64,000 nucleotides of DNA from DASRWT01 sp963748485. Its GTDB lineage: Bacteria > Methylomirabilota > Methylomirabilia > Rokubacteriales > CSP1-6. Location: positions 1 to 64,000 of the forward strand of contig CAVVJF010000004.1 of the NCBI GenBank assembly GCA_963748485.1. The letters run 5' to 3'. How positions within the stretch are numbered: the stretch's first letter is position 1; every line of letters begins with the position of its first letter. This document shows positions 51,302-59,376 of the stretch, piece after piece. Under the pieces are notes generated by a model. The model was not told where the DNA came from. It did no database searches and saw only the letters and a program-made list of their open reading frames with translations. The position numbers and the translations under genes were made by a program.

Positions 51302-51796
51302 GTGTACCGGGCGCTCCCCGATCCCGCGCGGGATGCCCGGGACCTGTTCGGATTCGTCGGCGCGTGGGCCCCGCCGGACACCGCGGTGGCGGCGGGTTGG
51401 GGCGCCTGGGACGGCGATCGGCTCGTCGGCGCCCTCCTGCTCGAGCGCGCGGGGCGGGCGGCTATGCTGTACGGCCCGGTCGTCGTCGCGTCGGAGTCGA
51501 CGGATCCCGACATGCCTCTCGATATCGCCTTCCGTCTCCTGGAGCATGCCCTGAGCCTCGGCGAGGCTCAGGGCATCGAAACCCTCTACGTGCGCCCGCA
51601 GGGTCTCGACCGGATCTGGGTGCGCACCGGCTTCATCCCGATTCCCGAGGCCGATCTGCCGGAGGCGCTCCGCGGCCGCCCGGGCCTCGGCCTCTTCGGC
51701 TGGCGCGGCGGCTCCGCCATCTGGAGCATGGCGGGCCGTACAGCTGCCGCGCGGCAGGCTGCCGCTCCCGCCACCGCCGGGCGCCGCCGCCGCTAG
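51302..51796 (+). CDS. GNAT-like N-acetyltransferase
   Basis: A 164-residue protein with a GNAT-type core: GWGAWDGDRLVGALLLERAGRAAMLYGPVVVASES then DIAFRLLEHALSLGEAQGIETLYVRPQGLDRIWVRTGFIPIP. The acetyl-CoA loop is less clear than usual. GTG at 51302 has GAGGGG close upstream; a TTG at 51272 would overlap the HU gene. The C-terminus is Ala/Arg-rich. It lies 7 bases before cofD, so it is translated with the F420 genes. Function unknown. Confidence 0.65.
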   Translation: MYRALPDPARDARDLFGFVGAWAPPDTAVAAGWGAWDGDRLVGALLLERAGRAAMLYGPVVVASESTDPDMPLDIAFRLLEHALSLGEAQGIETLYVRPQGLDRIWVRTGFIPIPEADLPEALRGRPGLGLFGWRGGSAIWSMAGRTAAARQAAAPATAGRRRR

Positions 51797-51803
51797 TCGC
51801 GCG

Positions 51804-52730
51804 ATGAGGATCGCGGCCCTCGCCGGTGGGACGGGCGCGGCCAAGCTCCTGCGGGGCCTGGCGCCGCTGCTTCCGCCGGAGGCCCTCACCATCATCGGCA
51901 ACACCGGCGATGACACCGAGCTCTGGGGGCTGCACATCTCCCCCGATCTCGACACCGTCTGCTATACGCTGGCCGGGCTCATCGACGAGCGCAAGGGCTG
52001 GGGCCTGCGTGGGGAAACCTTCAACGCCCTCGAGCAGATGCCGCGCTTCGGCGAGCCCGGCTGGTTCGGCCTCGGCGACCGCGATCTCGCCACCCATCTG
52101 CATCGGACCCGGCTGCTGCGCGATGGCCGCGGGCTCGCCGAGGTGACGGCGGGCATCGCCGCCGCGCTCGGGGTCGGCGCGCGCGTGCTGCCCATGTCCG
52201 ACCAGCCGGTGCGCACGCGCATCCGTGGGCCCGAGGGATGGATCTCCTTCCAGGAGTACTTCGTGCGCGACAAGGCCCAGACCGAGGTGCGCGAGGTTGC
52301 CTACGCGGGGGCCGAGACCGCCTCGCCCGCGCCGGGCGTGATCGAGACCCTCCGCGACGCCGGCGCCGTGGTCGTGTGCCCCTCCAACCCGATCACCTCC
52401 ATCGGTCCCATTCTCGCGGTGCCGGGCATGCGGCACGCGCTCGAGAAGACCGCCGCCACCATCGTCGCGGTGAGCCCCATCATCGGCGGCGAAGCAGTGT
52501 CGGGCCCCGCGGGACGGCTGATGGCGGCGTCGGGTCTGCCGGTGTCGGCGGTCGGCGTGGCGCGCGCCTACGCGCCGTGGCTGGACGTCCTCGTCGTGGA
52601 CGAGCGCGACGCGGACCTCGTCCCGGAGATCGCCGCCCTCGGCGTGCGGGCCGTCCCCGCTCCGACCCTGATGACCAGTCGTGAGGCAGAAGGCGCGCTC
52701 GCGCGGCGCGTCCTGGCGTGCTTGGCATGA
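51804..52730 (+). CDS. cofD: 2-phospho-L-lactate (phosphoenolpyruvyl) transferase CofD
   Basis: A 308-residue CofD/FbiA that joins the activated lactate or PEP moiety to F0. Family opening IAALAGGTGAAKLLRGLAPLL, then IIGNTGDDTELWGLHISPDLDTVCYTLAGL, GDRDLATHLHRTRLL, MSDQPVRTRIRG, ISFQEYFVRDKAQTEV and CPSNPITSIGPILAVPGMR. Length normal. Its stop overlaps the cofC start. Confidence 0.96.
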   Translation: MRIAALAGGTGAAKLLRGLAPLLPPEALTIIGNTGDDTELWGLHISPDLDTVCYTLAGLIDERKGWGLRGETFNALEQMPRFGEPGWFGLGDRDLATHLHRTRLLRDGRGLAEVTAGIAAALGVGARVLPMSDQPVRTRIRGPEGWISFQEYFVRDKAQTEVREVAYAGAETASPAPGVIETLRDAGAVVVCPSNPITSIGPILAVPGMRHALEKTAATIVAVSPIIGGEAVSGPAGRLMAASGLPVSAVGVARAYAPWLDVLVVDERDADLVPEIAALGVRAVPAPTLMTSREAEGALARRVLACLA

Positions 52731-53383
52731 CCATCATGGCGGCGGTGCCGGTCAAGGATCTCGTGAACGCCAAGCAGCGGCTGGTTCCCGTGCTGGAACC
52801 CGCCGAGCGTCACGACCTCGCCGCCGCCATGCTGGAGGACGTTCTGGATGCGATAGCGGTCGCAGGCCCTTTTGCGCTGCGTCTCGTCACGCGGGATCCG
52901 GAGGTGCTCGCCCTCGCGGCCCGGCGCGGCATCGCCTGCCTCACGGAGCGTGTCAACCGCGGCCACACGGAAGCGGTGGCCTTCGCGCAGGCGGAAGCGG
53001 CGCGGCTGGGCTTCGCCGCATTCCTCACCGTGCCCGGCGATGTGCCGTGCGCGACGCCGGCCGAGGTGCGCGCGCTCGTCGCCGCCCTCGACGGCGGGCC
53101 GGGCGTCGCCTTCGTCCCATCGCTCTCGGGTTTCGGCACCAATGCCGCCCTGCTGGCACCGCCCGACGCGATGCCGCTCAAGTTCGGCGAGCCGTCCTTC
53201 GCCAACCACCTGGATGGCGCCCGCGGGCGCGGGATCGCGCCGCGCGTGCTCGCGCTGAGCGGGCTCGGGCTCGACATCGACGCGCCCGACGATCTTCGCC
53301 TCCTCCTCGCTCGCGGGCCGCACACGCGCGCGGGCCGCCTCTGCCAGGCGCGCGGCATCGGCGCCCGCCTCGCCACCGTCTGA
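52727..53383 (+). CDS. cofC: Phospholactate/phosphoenolpyruvate guanylyltransferase CofC (FbiD)
   Basis: A 218-residue nucleotidyltransferase that activates phospholactate or PEP with GTP. VPVKDLVNAKQRLVPVLEPAERHDLAAAMLEDVL, VNRGHTEAVAFAQAEA, FLTVPGDVPCATPAEV and GLDIDAPDDLRLLL fit the family. ATG at 52727 overlaps the cofD stop as ATGA; a GTG at 52718 is less likely. It supplies the substrate of CofD. Confidence 0.93.
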   Translation: MTIMAAVPVKDLVNAKQRLVPVLEPAERHDLAAAMLEDVLDAIAVAGPFALRLVTRDPEVLALAARRGIACLTERVNRGHTEAVAFAQAEAARLGFAAFLTVPGDVPCATPAEVRALVAALDGGPGVAFVPSLSGFGTNAALLAPPDAMPLKFGEPSFANHLDGARGRGIAPRVLALSGLGLDIDAPDDLRLLLARGPHTRAGRLCQARGIGARLATV

Positions 53384-53390
53384 CGCGCGC

Positions 53391-54143
53391 GTGCCCACTC
53401 GCTACGAGGTGATCGGCGTCGAGGGCTTGCCCGAGATCGCGCCCCGCGTCGACCTGGCCTCGCTCATCGTCGAGGCGGCGCGGCGGCAGGGCACCCCGCT
53501 CGCCGCCGGCGATCTCCTCGTCGTCAGCCAGAAGATCGTCTCCAAGTCGGAGGGGCGCCTCGTCCGCCTCGACCAGGTCCGCCCCTCCCCGCGAGCCGCC
53601 GCGCTCGCCGTCGAGATCGACCGCGACCCGCGGCTGGTGGAGGTCATCCTCGGCGAGACGCGCCGGATCGTGCGCCAGGCCAAGGGCGTGCTGATCGTCG
53701 AGACCCATCACGGCTGGATCTGCGCCAATGCCGGCGTGGACCAGTCCAACGTCGACCCGGACACGGCCTGCCTCTTGCCCGTGGATTCCGACGCGTCGGC
53801 GCGCGGCCTGCGCGGTCGGCTCGGCGAGCTGACCGGACTCGGCCTCGCCGTCATCATCGCCGACACGTTCGGCCGCCCATGGCGCGAGGGGCTCGTCAAT
53901 GTCGCGGTGGGCCTCGCCGGGTTCGAGCCGATCGTGAGCTATCTGGGGGAAACCGATCCCGCCGGCCACGTGCTGCAGGCAACCATCCTGGCGGTGGCCG
54001 ACGAGCTCGCCTCTGCGGCCGAGCCCGTGATGGGCAAGCTCGACCGGATTCCCGTCGTCATCATCCGGGGCGCGCGCTGGACCCCGGCCGAAGCCGACAG
54101 CCGCCCGCTGCTGCGCGATCCTTCTCGTGATCTCTTCAGATAG
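53391..54143 (+). CDS. cofE: F420-0:gamma-glutamyl ligase CofE
   Basis: A 250-residue ligase adding glutamates to F420-0. Markers: GDLLVVSQKIVSKSEGRLV, ILGETRRIVRQAKGVLIVETHHGWICANAGVDQSNVD and VIIADTFGRPWREGLVNVAVGLAGFEPI. It is the single-domain archaeal-type CofE, without the FbiB C-terminal nitroreductase-like domain found in Actinobacteria. GTG at 53391 is the start, 7 bases after cofC. Confidence 0.95.
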   Translation: MPTRYEVIGVEGLPEIAPRVDLASLIVEAARRQGTPLAAGDLLVVSQKIVSKSEGRLVRLDQVRPSPRAAALAVEIDRDPRLVEVILGETRRIVRQAKGVLIVETHHGWICANAGVDQSNVDPDTACLLPVDSDASARGLRGRLGELTGLGLAVIIADTFGRPWREGLVNVAVGLAGFEPIVSYLGETDPAGHVLQATILAVADELASAAEPVMGKLDRIPVVIIRGARWTPAEADSRPLLRDPSRDLFR

Positions 54144-54158
54144 GAGCGTTAAGATCCC

Positions 54159-54812
54159 ATGAAAATTGGCATTCTTGGTGGAACTGGAAAGGAAGGCGCG
54201 GGCCTCGCGGTCCGCTGGGCCCAGGCCGGGCACGAGATCGTCATCGGCTCTCGCGATGCCGAACGCGCGCGCGGCAAGGCCGCCGAGCTCGCCGGCTCGA
54301 GCCCGGGTGCGCGCATCCAGGGCCTGGGCAATCGCGAGGCGGCCGCCGCCGCCGACATCGTGGTGATTGCCCTCCCCGCCGGCGGTCTCGCCGCCACCTT
54401 GCCCGAGGTTCGCGACGCCTGCCGCGGCAAGGTGGTTGTCAGCACCGTCGTGCCGCTCACCTTCGGCGGTGGCCGTCTCTTCACGCCGCCCCCGCCGGGC
54501 TCCTCGGCCGAGGAGGCGCAGGAGCTCCTGGGCGCTGAGGCACGCGTGGTCGCCGCCTTTCACCACATCGCGGCGCACGAGCTGTCCGCTACCGAGCACG
54601 ACATCGAATGCGATCTGCTCGTCTGCGGCGGCGACGCGGAGGCGAAGAAGCAGGTGTCCGAGCTGGGCGCCTCGATGGGCCTGCGGGCGGTGGACGTGGG
54701 CGCCCTGACCAATGCCGGGCCGCTCGAAGGCATCACGGCCGTGCTGGCGACCATCAACCGCCGCTACAAGCTGAAAAACTCCGGGATCAAGATCACGGGG
54801 CTGCCTGGCTAG
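54159..54812 (+). CDS. npdG: F420H2:NADP oxidoreductase (NADPH-dependent F420 reductase)
   Basis: A 217-residue Rossmann protein: MKIGILGGTGKEGAGLAVRWAQAGHEIVIGSRDAERA gives the G-x-G-x2-G-type NADP site with Ser-Arg for the 2'-phosphate. FHHIAAHELSATEHDIECDLLVCGGDAEAKKQV and GALTNAGPLEGITAVLATINRRYK match the F420:NADP family. It recycles F420 with NADPH. It starts 15 bases after cofE with a TAGGAG ribosome site and closes the cluster. Confidence 0.92.
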   Translation: MKIGILGGTGKEGAGLAVRWAQAGHEIVIGSRDAERARGKAAELAGSSPGARIQGLGNREAAAAADIVVIALPAGGLAATLPEVRDACRGKVVVSTVVPLTFGGGRLFTPPPPGSSAEEAQELLGAEARVVAAFHHIAAHELSATEHDIECDLLVCGGDAEAKKQVSELGASMGLRAVDVGALTNAGPLEGITAVLATINRRYKLKNSGIKITGLPG

Positions 54813-54830
54813 GACGCCCCTCGCCGGAGG

Positions 54831-54896
54831 CTACTTCTTCTTCGTGAGCGAGATCCGGCTATTCCCGAGGCGGGTGCTCGTCGACTGTCCCGTCAT
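54831..54896 (-). CDS. Possible 21-residue Lys-tailed peptide
   Basis: A small frame MTGQSTSTRLGNSRISLTKKK follows AAGGAG by 16 bases on the minus strand; an ATG (54906) nearer to this site opens a three-codon frame that stops in ATGA overlap with it. It lies between the npdG 3' end and the HAD gene. No homology can be claimed; it may be chance. Confidence 0.25.
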   Translation of the reverse strand: MTGQSTSTRLGNSRISLTKKK

Positions 54897-54927
54897 GGTC
54901 GCATAGCGACTCCTTTCAAGTTGGCTG

Positions 54928-55614
54928 TCAAGCGAGCAGCCGCGCCGCCACTGTCTCGACATCGGCGAAATCCTCGAAGAGGAGATCGGGCCCCAGCGCC
55001 TCCAGCTCCGCGTAGGGATGAAAGCCGGTGGCCACGGCGACCGCCACCGCCCCGAAGGCCCGGGCGCACTCGATGTCGAGCGGGGTGTCGCCGATCACGA
55101 GCACGTCCTCGGGTCGGAAGCCGTGGCCGGTCAGCGCCTGGGCCCGTCGGGCCGCCAGCGACGGCAGGCGGCGGCGATCGCCATCGTCCGATCCGTACGC
55201 GCCGGTGCGGAAGTACGGCCAGAGCCCGGTGGGGGCTAGCTTGATGCGCGCGCCCTCCTCGATATTCCCGGTCAGCAGCCCCAGCAGCACGCCCTCGGTG
55301 GCGTCGAGCCGACGCACGAGCTCCGCGACACCCGGCAGCACGCGGACGCATTGCCCGTCGCCGATCTCCTCCACGAGCCCCCGCGCGTAGGTCTCGAAGC
55401 ACTCGTCGAGCCCGGCGCGTATCACGTCGGCGGCGAGGCCCGCCGCCGCCATCAGGTCACCCACGATGCGTGGGTCCGTCTTGCCGCGGAAGTCGTATCC
55501 CTCGATGGGCCCGGTGGCGCCGTACACGCGCTCGAGAGCGCACCCCAGGGCGCGGCGGCCCGCTCCCTTGGCAATCACGAGGGTGCCGTCGATGTCGAAG
55601 AGAACGAGCCGCAT
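54928..55614 (-). CDS. HAD-superfamily hydrolase, phosphoglycolate-phosphatase-like
   Basis: A 228-residue HAD phosphatase. Motif I LVLFDIDGTLVIAKGAGRRAL, cap helices, motif II GLLTGNIEEGARIKL, Lys of motif III in the RAQALTGHGFRPED region, and motif IV VLVIGDTPLDIECARAFGAVAVAVATG. ATG at 55614 lies 14 bases after the cysteine-desulfurase-like gene, so the two form an operon. The LLTGNIEEGARIKL segment resembles the Gph-like group. Substrate not determinable. Confidence 0.87.
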   Translation of the reverse strand: MRLVLFDIDGTLVIAKGAGRRALGCALERVYGATGPIEGYDFRGKTDPRIVGDLMAAAGLAADVIRAGLDECFETYARGLVEEIGDGQCVRVLPGVAELVRRLDATEGVLLGLLTGNIEEGARIKLAPTGLWPYFRTGAYGSDDGDRRRLPSLAARRAQALTGHGFRPEDVLVIGDTPLDIECARAFGAVAVAVATGFHPYAELEALGPDLLFEDFADVETVAARLLA

Positions 55615-55628
55615 GAGGGAGGCGGGCG

Positions 55629-56816
55629 CTAGCGCGGCGTGGGCGCCACCGACAGCGCGCGGAGGCGCGACACGATGGCGGGGAGCCGGTCGAGCACGAT
55701 GTCCACCTCGGTGGAGGTGCTCCAGCGGCCGAGGGTGAAGCAGAGCGAGCCTTCCGCCTCGGCGGCGGTACAGCCGATGGCGCGGAGCACGTGCGAGGGC
55801 GTCTGGGTGAGCGATGCGCAGGCGGAGCCCGACGAGGCAGCGATCCCCGCGAGATCCAGGTCGAGGAGCACGCTGTCCGCCTTCACGCCGCGAAACACCA
55901 GGCTGGCGTGATGAGGGAGGCGATGGGCGAGGGGGCCCGTCACGCGGCATTCGGGAATCGCCTCCAGCACGCCCTGCACCAAGCGGTCGCGAAGGCCGGC
56001 CAGGCGCGCCGGCTCGCCGTGGGCGCTCTCGCTTCGAATGAGATCGGAGGCTACTCCCAGCCCCACGAGGCCGGGGAGGTTCTCGGTGCCCGAGCGCAAG
56101 CCGGCCTCCTGCCCGCCTCCCAGGATCTGCGGCGCCAGCTTCACGTTCGGCCGGACCCACAGCGCGCCGGTTCCCGGCGGGCCGTAGATGTCATTGCCCG
56201 AGACGGTGAGGAGGTCGATGCCGAGGGACTCCGCGGCTAGCGGCGCACGCCCGACCGCGCCCACCCCGTCGACGTGGAGCGGCACGCGGGCGGCGCGGGT
56301 GACGCGGGCCAGGTCCGCGATCGACTGCAGCGTGCCGATCTCCTCATTGGCGGCGGCGACGCTGACGAGCGCGGTCTCGGGCCGCATCGCCCGGTGTAGC
56401 ACGTCGGGATCCACCCGGCCCTCGCCGTCGACAGGCAGAAGCGTGACCGCGAAGCCCGCTTTCTCCAGATCGCGACAGGCGTTGAGCACGGACATGTGCT
56501 CGATGCACGAGGCGATCACGTGACGACTGCGCTCGCCCGCGCGGAGGGCGAGACCCTTCACGGCGAGGTTGTTGCCCTCGGTGGCGCCAGACGTGAAGAT
56601 TACCCCCGAGGGCGCGCCGCCTACCAGCCGCGCCACCTTGATGCGGGCCGCCTCCAGAGATTCGCGCGCCTCCGCCCCCAGGGAGTGCCGGGCCGAGGGA
56701 TTGCCGATTCCCGCCTCGAAAAACGGGCGCATGACGGCGAGGACTCGCGGGTCCACCGGCGCGAAGCCGGCATAGTCGAGATAGACCCGGCCGGGGGATT
56801 CTCCGCCGGCCTCCAC
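55629..56816 (-). CDS. Cysteine desulfurase-family protein lacking the PLP lysine
   Basis: A 395-residue fold-type I aminotransferase-like protein of the NifS/IscS group. Conserved: RVYLDYAGFAPVDP, FTSGATEGNNLAVKG, His107 in IASCIEHMSVLNAC, Asp183 in PLHVDGVGAVG and the catalytic Cys333 in SSGSACASL. The PLP-lysine segment, normally S-A-H-K-x-Y-G-P, reads VSGNDIYGPPGTGALWVR: His to Asn208 and Lys to Asp209. The Gln that contacts the PLP O3' (HVDATQ in IscS) is Gly186. Without the Schiff-base lysine it cannot be a normal desulfurase. It is intact otherwise and of normal length, so it may have a new role or be a scaffold. Confidence 0.85.
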   Translation of the reverse strand: MEAGGESPGRVYLDYAGFAPVDPRVLAVMRPFFEAGIGNPSARHSLGAEARESLEAARIKVARLVGGAPSGVIFTSGATEGNNLAVKGLALRAGERSRHVIASCIEHMSVLNACRDLEKAGFAVTLLPVDGEGRVDPDVLHRAMRPETALVSVAAANEEIGTLQSIADLARVTRAARVPLHVDGVGAVGRAPLAAESLGIDLLTVSGNDIYGPPGTGALWVRPNVKLAPQILGGGQEAGLRSGTENLPGLVGLGVASDLIRSESAHGEPARLAGLRDRLVQGVLEAIPECRVTGPLAHRLPHHASLVFRGVKADSVLLDLDLAGIAASSGSACASLTQTPSHVLRAIGCTAAEAEGSLCFTLGRWSTSTEVDIVLDRLPAIVSRLRALSVAPTPR

Positions 56817-56944
56817 CGCCTATCCCCTCTTCCGAACCATGAAACAGCCCCCGCGATTTATAACGCGTTTTCCGGTGCCCATGTGCACCTCGTGTGCACC
56901 GAGGACCTTAGCACGGTGTGCCGGGCCCACACCAGAGCCGCGTG

Positions 56945-57241
56945 ATGCGGGGCGACCTGAGCGCGCCCACCGGTTGCCGCGCCTGCCGCGCGCCGATCCG
57001 CTTCATCACCACGACGGCTGGCAAGCACATGCCGGTGGAATCGTCGCCAACCGAGGGCTGGCTCCGGCCAGCAAATGGCCCCGGCGTGGTCGTAGTCGTC
57101 GATCTCACGGGCAAGACTCACCGCGGCCGCCCATGCAGTCCCGCGGAGCCCGGGGCCCGCCTCATCCAGGGCTACACGCCGCACTGGGGAAACTGCACTG
57201 GGGCGGTGCACTTCCGCCCGCGCGCGAAGGCCACGCCATGA
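56945..57241 (+). CDS. Hypothetical phage protein with zinc-ribbon-like N-terminus
   Basis: A 98-residue protein with C-x2-C in GCRACRAPIRFITTTAGKHMPVE, followed by VVVVDLTGKTHRGRP and a C-terminal GYTPHWGNCTGAVHFRPR. Small phage proteins with this C-x2-C-x-P-I start, often with a Gly-Lys-x-Met-Pro turn, are common but unnamed. ATG at 56945 is preferred over GTG 56918 because the extension is not conserved-looking; no strong ribosome site. Its stop overlaps the next gene as ATGA. Confidence 0.55.
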   Translation: MRGDLSAPTGCRACRAPIRFITTTAGKHMPVESSPTEGWLRPANGPGVVVVVDLTGKTHRGRPCSPAEPGARLIQGYTPHWGNCTGAVHFRPRAKATP

Positions 57242-57414
57242 ATCGCCGCGGCGCTCGCCCGCCCGGACAGACCAAGACGCACGCCACGGGGCGGAAGCGA
57301 TCAGTGCGCCGCGCGGAGGGCCCGGCCTGCCCGCGGTGCGCTCGCCCGTGCACCTGGAACGCCGCCCGCAACCGCTGGGACTGCCAGACGCCCGACTGCC
57401 CGGGCCCGCCGTGA
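57238..57414 (+). CDS. Small Cys-rich phage protein
   Basis: A 58-residue basic protein with a C-terminal zinc-ribbon pattern ACPRCARPCTWNAARNRWDCQTPDC (C-x2-C plus C-x4-C). ATG at 57238 overlaps the upstream stop. Likely a nucleic-acid-binding mini-protein; function unknown. Confidence 0.5.
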   Translation: MNRRGARPPGQTKTHATGRKRSVRRAEGPACPRCARPCTWNAARNRWDCQTPDCPGPP

Positions 57415-57427
57415 GAGGAGCGACACC

Positions 57428-58045
57428 ATGACGACACTGGCTACGGTCCCCACGATCACCCTGCCCGCCTTGGAAGCCCGGCAGCACTTCCTCGAGTACC
57501 GCCGCGCGGTGCGGGCCCGCCATACCGATGAGGACCAGGCGCTGATGCGCGGCTACCGCGCCCTGTCGCACGGGCACCGCGTCCTTGACATCCGCGCGGC
57601 CATCGCGCACGGCGGCGTCCATGGCGACGGGCGGGCGCACGGTCTGCCGCGCTTGGCGTTTGCGCGTGCGGGCGCAGCGCGCTGCTGGGTCCGCGTCTAC
57701 ATGCACGGCGGCGTTCTGTTCACGACGAACGAGAACGGGTACTGGCGGCGGGTAGCGCACGCCGAACGGACCAGACTCCCAGAGGACACGCTCCCACGCT
57801 GGATCGCGCCGCCGCATCAGCCGAGCGTGGTCGACGGCGCCGCGCTCATACCGGTCGTGCCGCCGGGTCTGCGCCCGCTTGACCACCTCGACAACTATCG
57901 GCTGCTTTGGGAAGCGGATTGGTCGCCGATCCCGCGCGCCGGCGATCCGATGCTACTCAAGCCGCTCGGCTGCGGGCTCGCTGTCGTGGTCGCGACGTGG
58001 GACATGACGCCCCTCGAGGCGGCCGTGCTGGGGTGGCGGCGTTGA
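57428..58045 (+). CDS. Hypothetical phage protein
   Basis: A 205-residue protein without a family I recognise. It opens TITLPALEARQHFLEYRRAVRARHTDEDQALMRGYRALSHGHRVLDIRAAIAHGG and has a hydrophobic patch CGLAVVVATWDMTPLEAAVLGW at the end. GAGAGGAGC before ATG 57428 is a good ribosome site. It is the first longer gene of the phage-like run. Confidence 0.6.
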   Translation: MTTLATVPTITLPALEARQHFLEYRRAVRARHTDEDQALMRGYRALSHGHRVLDIRAAIAHGGVHGDGRAHGLPRLAFARAGAARCWVRVYMHGGVLFTTNENGYWRRVAHAERTRLPEDTLPRWIAPPHQPSVVDGAALIPVVPPGLRPLDHLDNYRLLWEADWSPIPRAGDPMLLKPLGCGLAVVVATWDMTPLEAAVLGWRR

Positions 58046-58047
58046 GC

Positions 58048-58176
58048 ATGAAGCGCCGCCGGGTCCCCTGCTACGAGGTGCCGGGCTACGTGATCGCCGC
58101 GCTCTGGTACGCCCAGCGCGCGCCGCGGCCGCGGCCGTCGCGGTGGCGGCGCTGGTGGGCGTGGCTCACGCGATGA
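58048..58176 (+). CDS. Small basic hypothetical phage protein
   Basis: A 42-residue, Arg/Trp-rich protein: MKRRRVPCYEVPGYVIAALW, then an Arg/Pro segment ending RRWWAWLTR. It starts 2 bases after the previous stop. No recognisable family; coding supported only by its fit in the gene chain. Confidence 0.4.
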   Translation: MKRRRVPCYEVPGYVIAALWYAQRAPRPRPSRWRRWWAWLTR

Positions 58177-58186
58177 GGGCTCGAGT

Positions 58187-58939
58187 GTGACCGCGCCAGT
58201 CGAGAGGTGGCTCATCGCCTGGAACGAGAAGGATCTCTTCGAGGAACTCGCGCGGCTACTCAACTCGACGTGGCGACACTTGCCGATCGAGAAGATCGAG
58301 CGCGACGGACGCGGCTTTCGCATCCTGATCGCCGAGTTAACGCCCGAGGAGCGCGCCCGCTACGACGCCTATCACGCCTCGGCCGCGATCACGCTCGCGG
58401 CGGCGAACCGCGCGCGCGAAGAACGCGAGCGCGCCGCGCGCGATCTCGTCCTCCGCGAACACGCGGCGCGCGTCGGCCGTTCGCGGACGGCGCGCGAGCG
58501 CTACCAAGCGTCTCCGGCGTATCGCGCGGCGATGGCGGAAGCAATCGAGGGGCTTCGGCGTCCGCCGCCGCCGCGGCCGACGCCGAAGCCGCGGACGGCG
58601 GAACCGCCGCCCCCCGCGGTGATGTGGGAGCCGTCGCTCCTCCTCGATCGCGAGCTTCGCTTCAATCCGCGCGGCCACTTCTGCGCGAAGCGGCCGTCGA
58701 AGGGCCGCGGGCGCGCGCGCGGGCGACGACCGCGGAACTATCGGCCGAACTTCAAGGCCGAGCGCTGTGGTGCCTGCCAAGTCCTGATGCCGCCGATCCA
58801 CGCGCTCGTCGGCGGCGTCCGGCTCGATCCGATCCCGCTCTCGGAGTGGGAACTCCTGCCAGGGATGGAATTGTTTCGGCTTGGCGGTGGGCCGCAAAGT
58901 TGGCGGCGGCGGCGCGCCGGCATGCGGCCGCGCATATGA
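58187..58939 (+). CDS. Hypothetical phage protein, Arg-rich with C-terminal Cys pair
   Basis: A 250-residue protein. The first half is helical and charged (EELARLLNSTWRHLPIEKIERDGRGFRILIAELTPEERARYDAYHASAAITLAAANRAREERERAARDLVLREHAARVG), then a Pro-rich linker (PPPPRPTPKPRTAEPPPPA) and a basic C-terminus with ERCGACQVLMPP. GTG at 58187 is the start; the stop overlaps the RusA-type gene. Function not recognised. Confidence 0.5.
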   Translation: MTAPVERWLIAWNEKDLFEELARLLNSTWRHLPIEKIERDGRGFRILIAELTPEERARYDAYHASAAITLAAANRAREERERAARDLVLREHAARVGRSRTARERYQASPAYRAAMAEAIEGLRRPPPPRPTPKPRTAEPPPPAVMWEPSLLLDRELRFNPRGHFCAKRPSKGRGRARGRRPRNYRPNFKAERCGACQVLMPPIHALVGGVRLDPIPLSEWELLPGMELFRLGGGPQSWRRRRAGMRPRI

Positions 58940-59340
58940 ACCTCCGCCGCCTCGAGGTCCACGTGCCGGTGCCGGTGCTCTCGCGCAACCGGCGCCAGAA
59001 CCGCTGGGAGCAGGCGCGGAACACCAAGGTGCGGCGGCAGGCCAGCTGGCTCGCCGCCCGGGATCTCATCCTGCTGCGGAGCCTCCACCTCGACCCGCGC
59101 GCGCCCAAGCGCATCACCTTCTGCGCGTACATGGGCCAGCGCATGGACGGCGATAACCTCGACCTCAAGCCCTACATCGACGGCCTGCGTGATGCCGGCA
59201 TCATCCACGACGACAGCGTCACGAGCGGCCACGTCATTGATCTCAACGCCGAGCAGGTGATCACCCCCGTCGGCCGGCGCCGCCTCGTCATCGCCGTCGA
59301 GTTCCTCGAGATCCCCGCGCCGGCCGCCGGCGCCGTCTGA
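58936..59340 (+). CDS. rusA: RusA-family Holliday-junction resolvase
   Basis: A 134-residue phage resolvase. The acidic core RMDGDNLDLKPYIDGLRDAGIIHDDSVTSGHVIDLN matches the RusA pattern D-x-D-N-x3-K-x3-D-x-L ... D-D, which holds the Mg-binding aspartates, and VHVPVPVLSRNRRQNRW is a plausible N-terminal strand. ATG at 58936 is in ATGA overlap with the gene before it. It should resolve junctions during phage recombination or replication. Confidence 0.78.
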   Translation: MNLRRLEVHVPVPVLSRNRRQNRWEQARNTKVRRQASWLAARDLILLRSLHLDPRAPKRITFCAYMGQRMDGDNLDLKPYIDGLRDAGIIHDDSVTSGHVIDLNAEQVITPVGRRRLVIAVEFLEIPAPAAGAV

Positions 59341-59376
59341 GCCACCACCCCACATCCCGGAGAGGAGGCCACTCCC

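Noticed and set aside
56817..56944. Attachment site or tRNA at the left edge of the phage-like region
   Set aside because: No tRNA sequence, integrase gene or repeated core could be found; the right end is outside the window, so a direct repeat cannot be tested.
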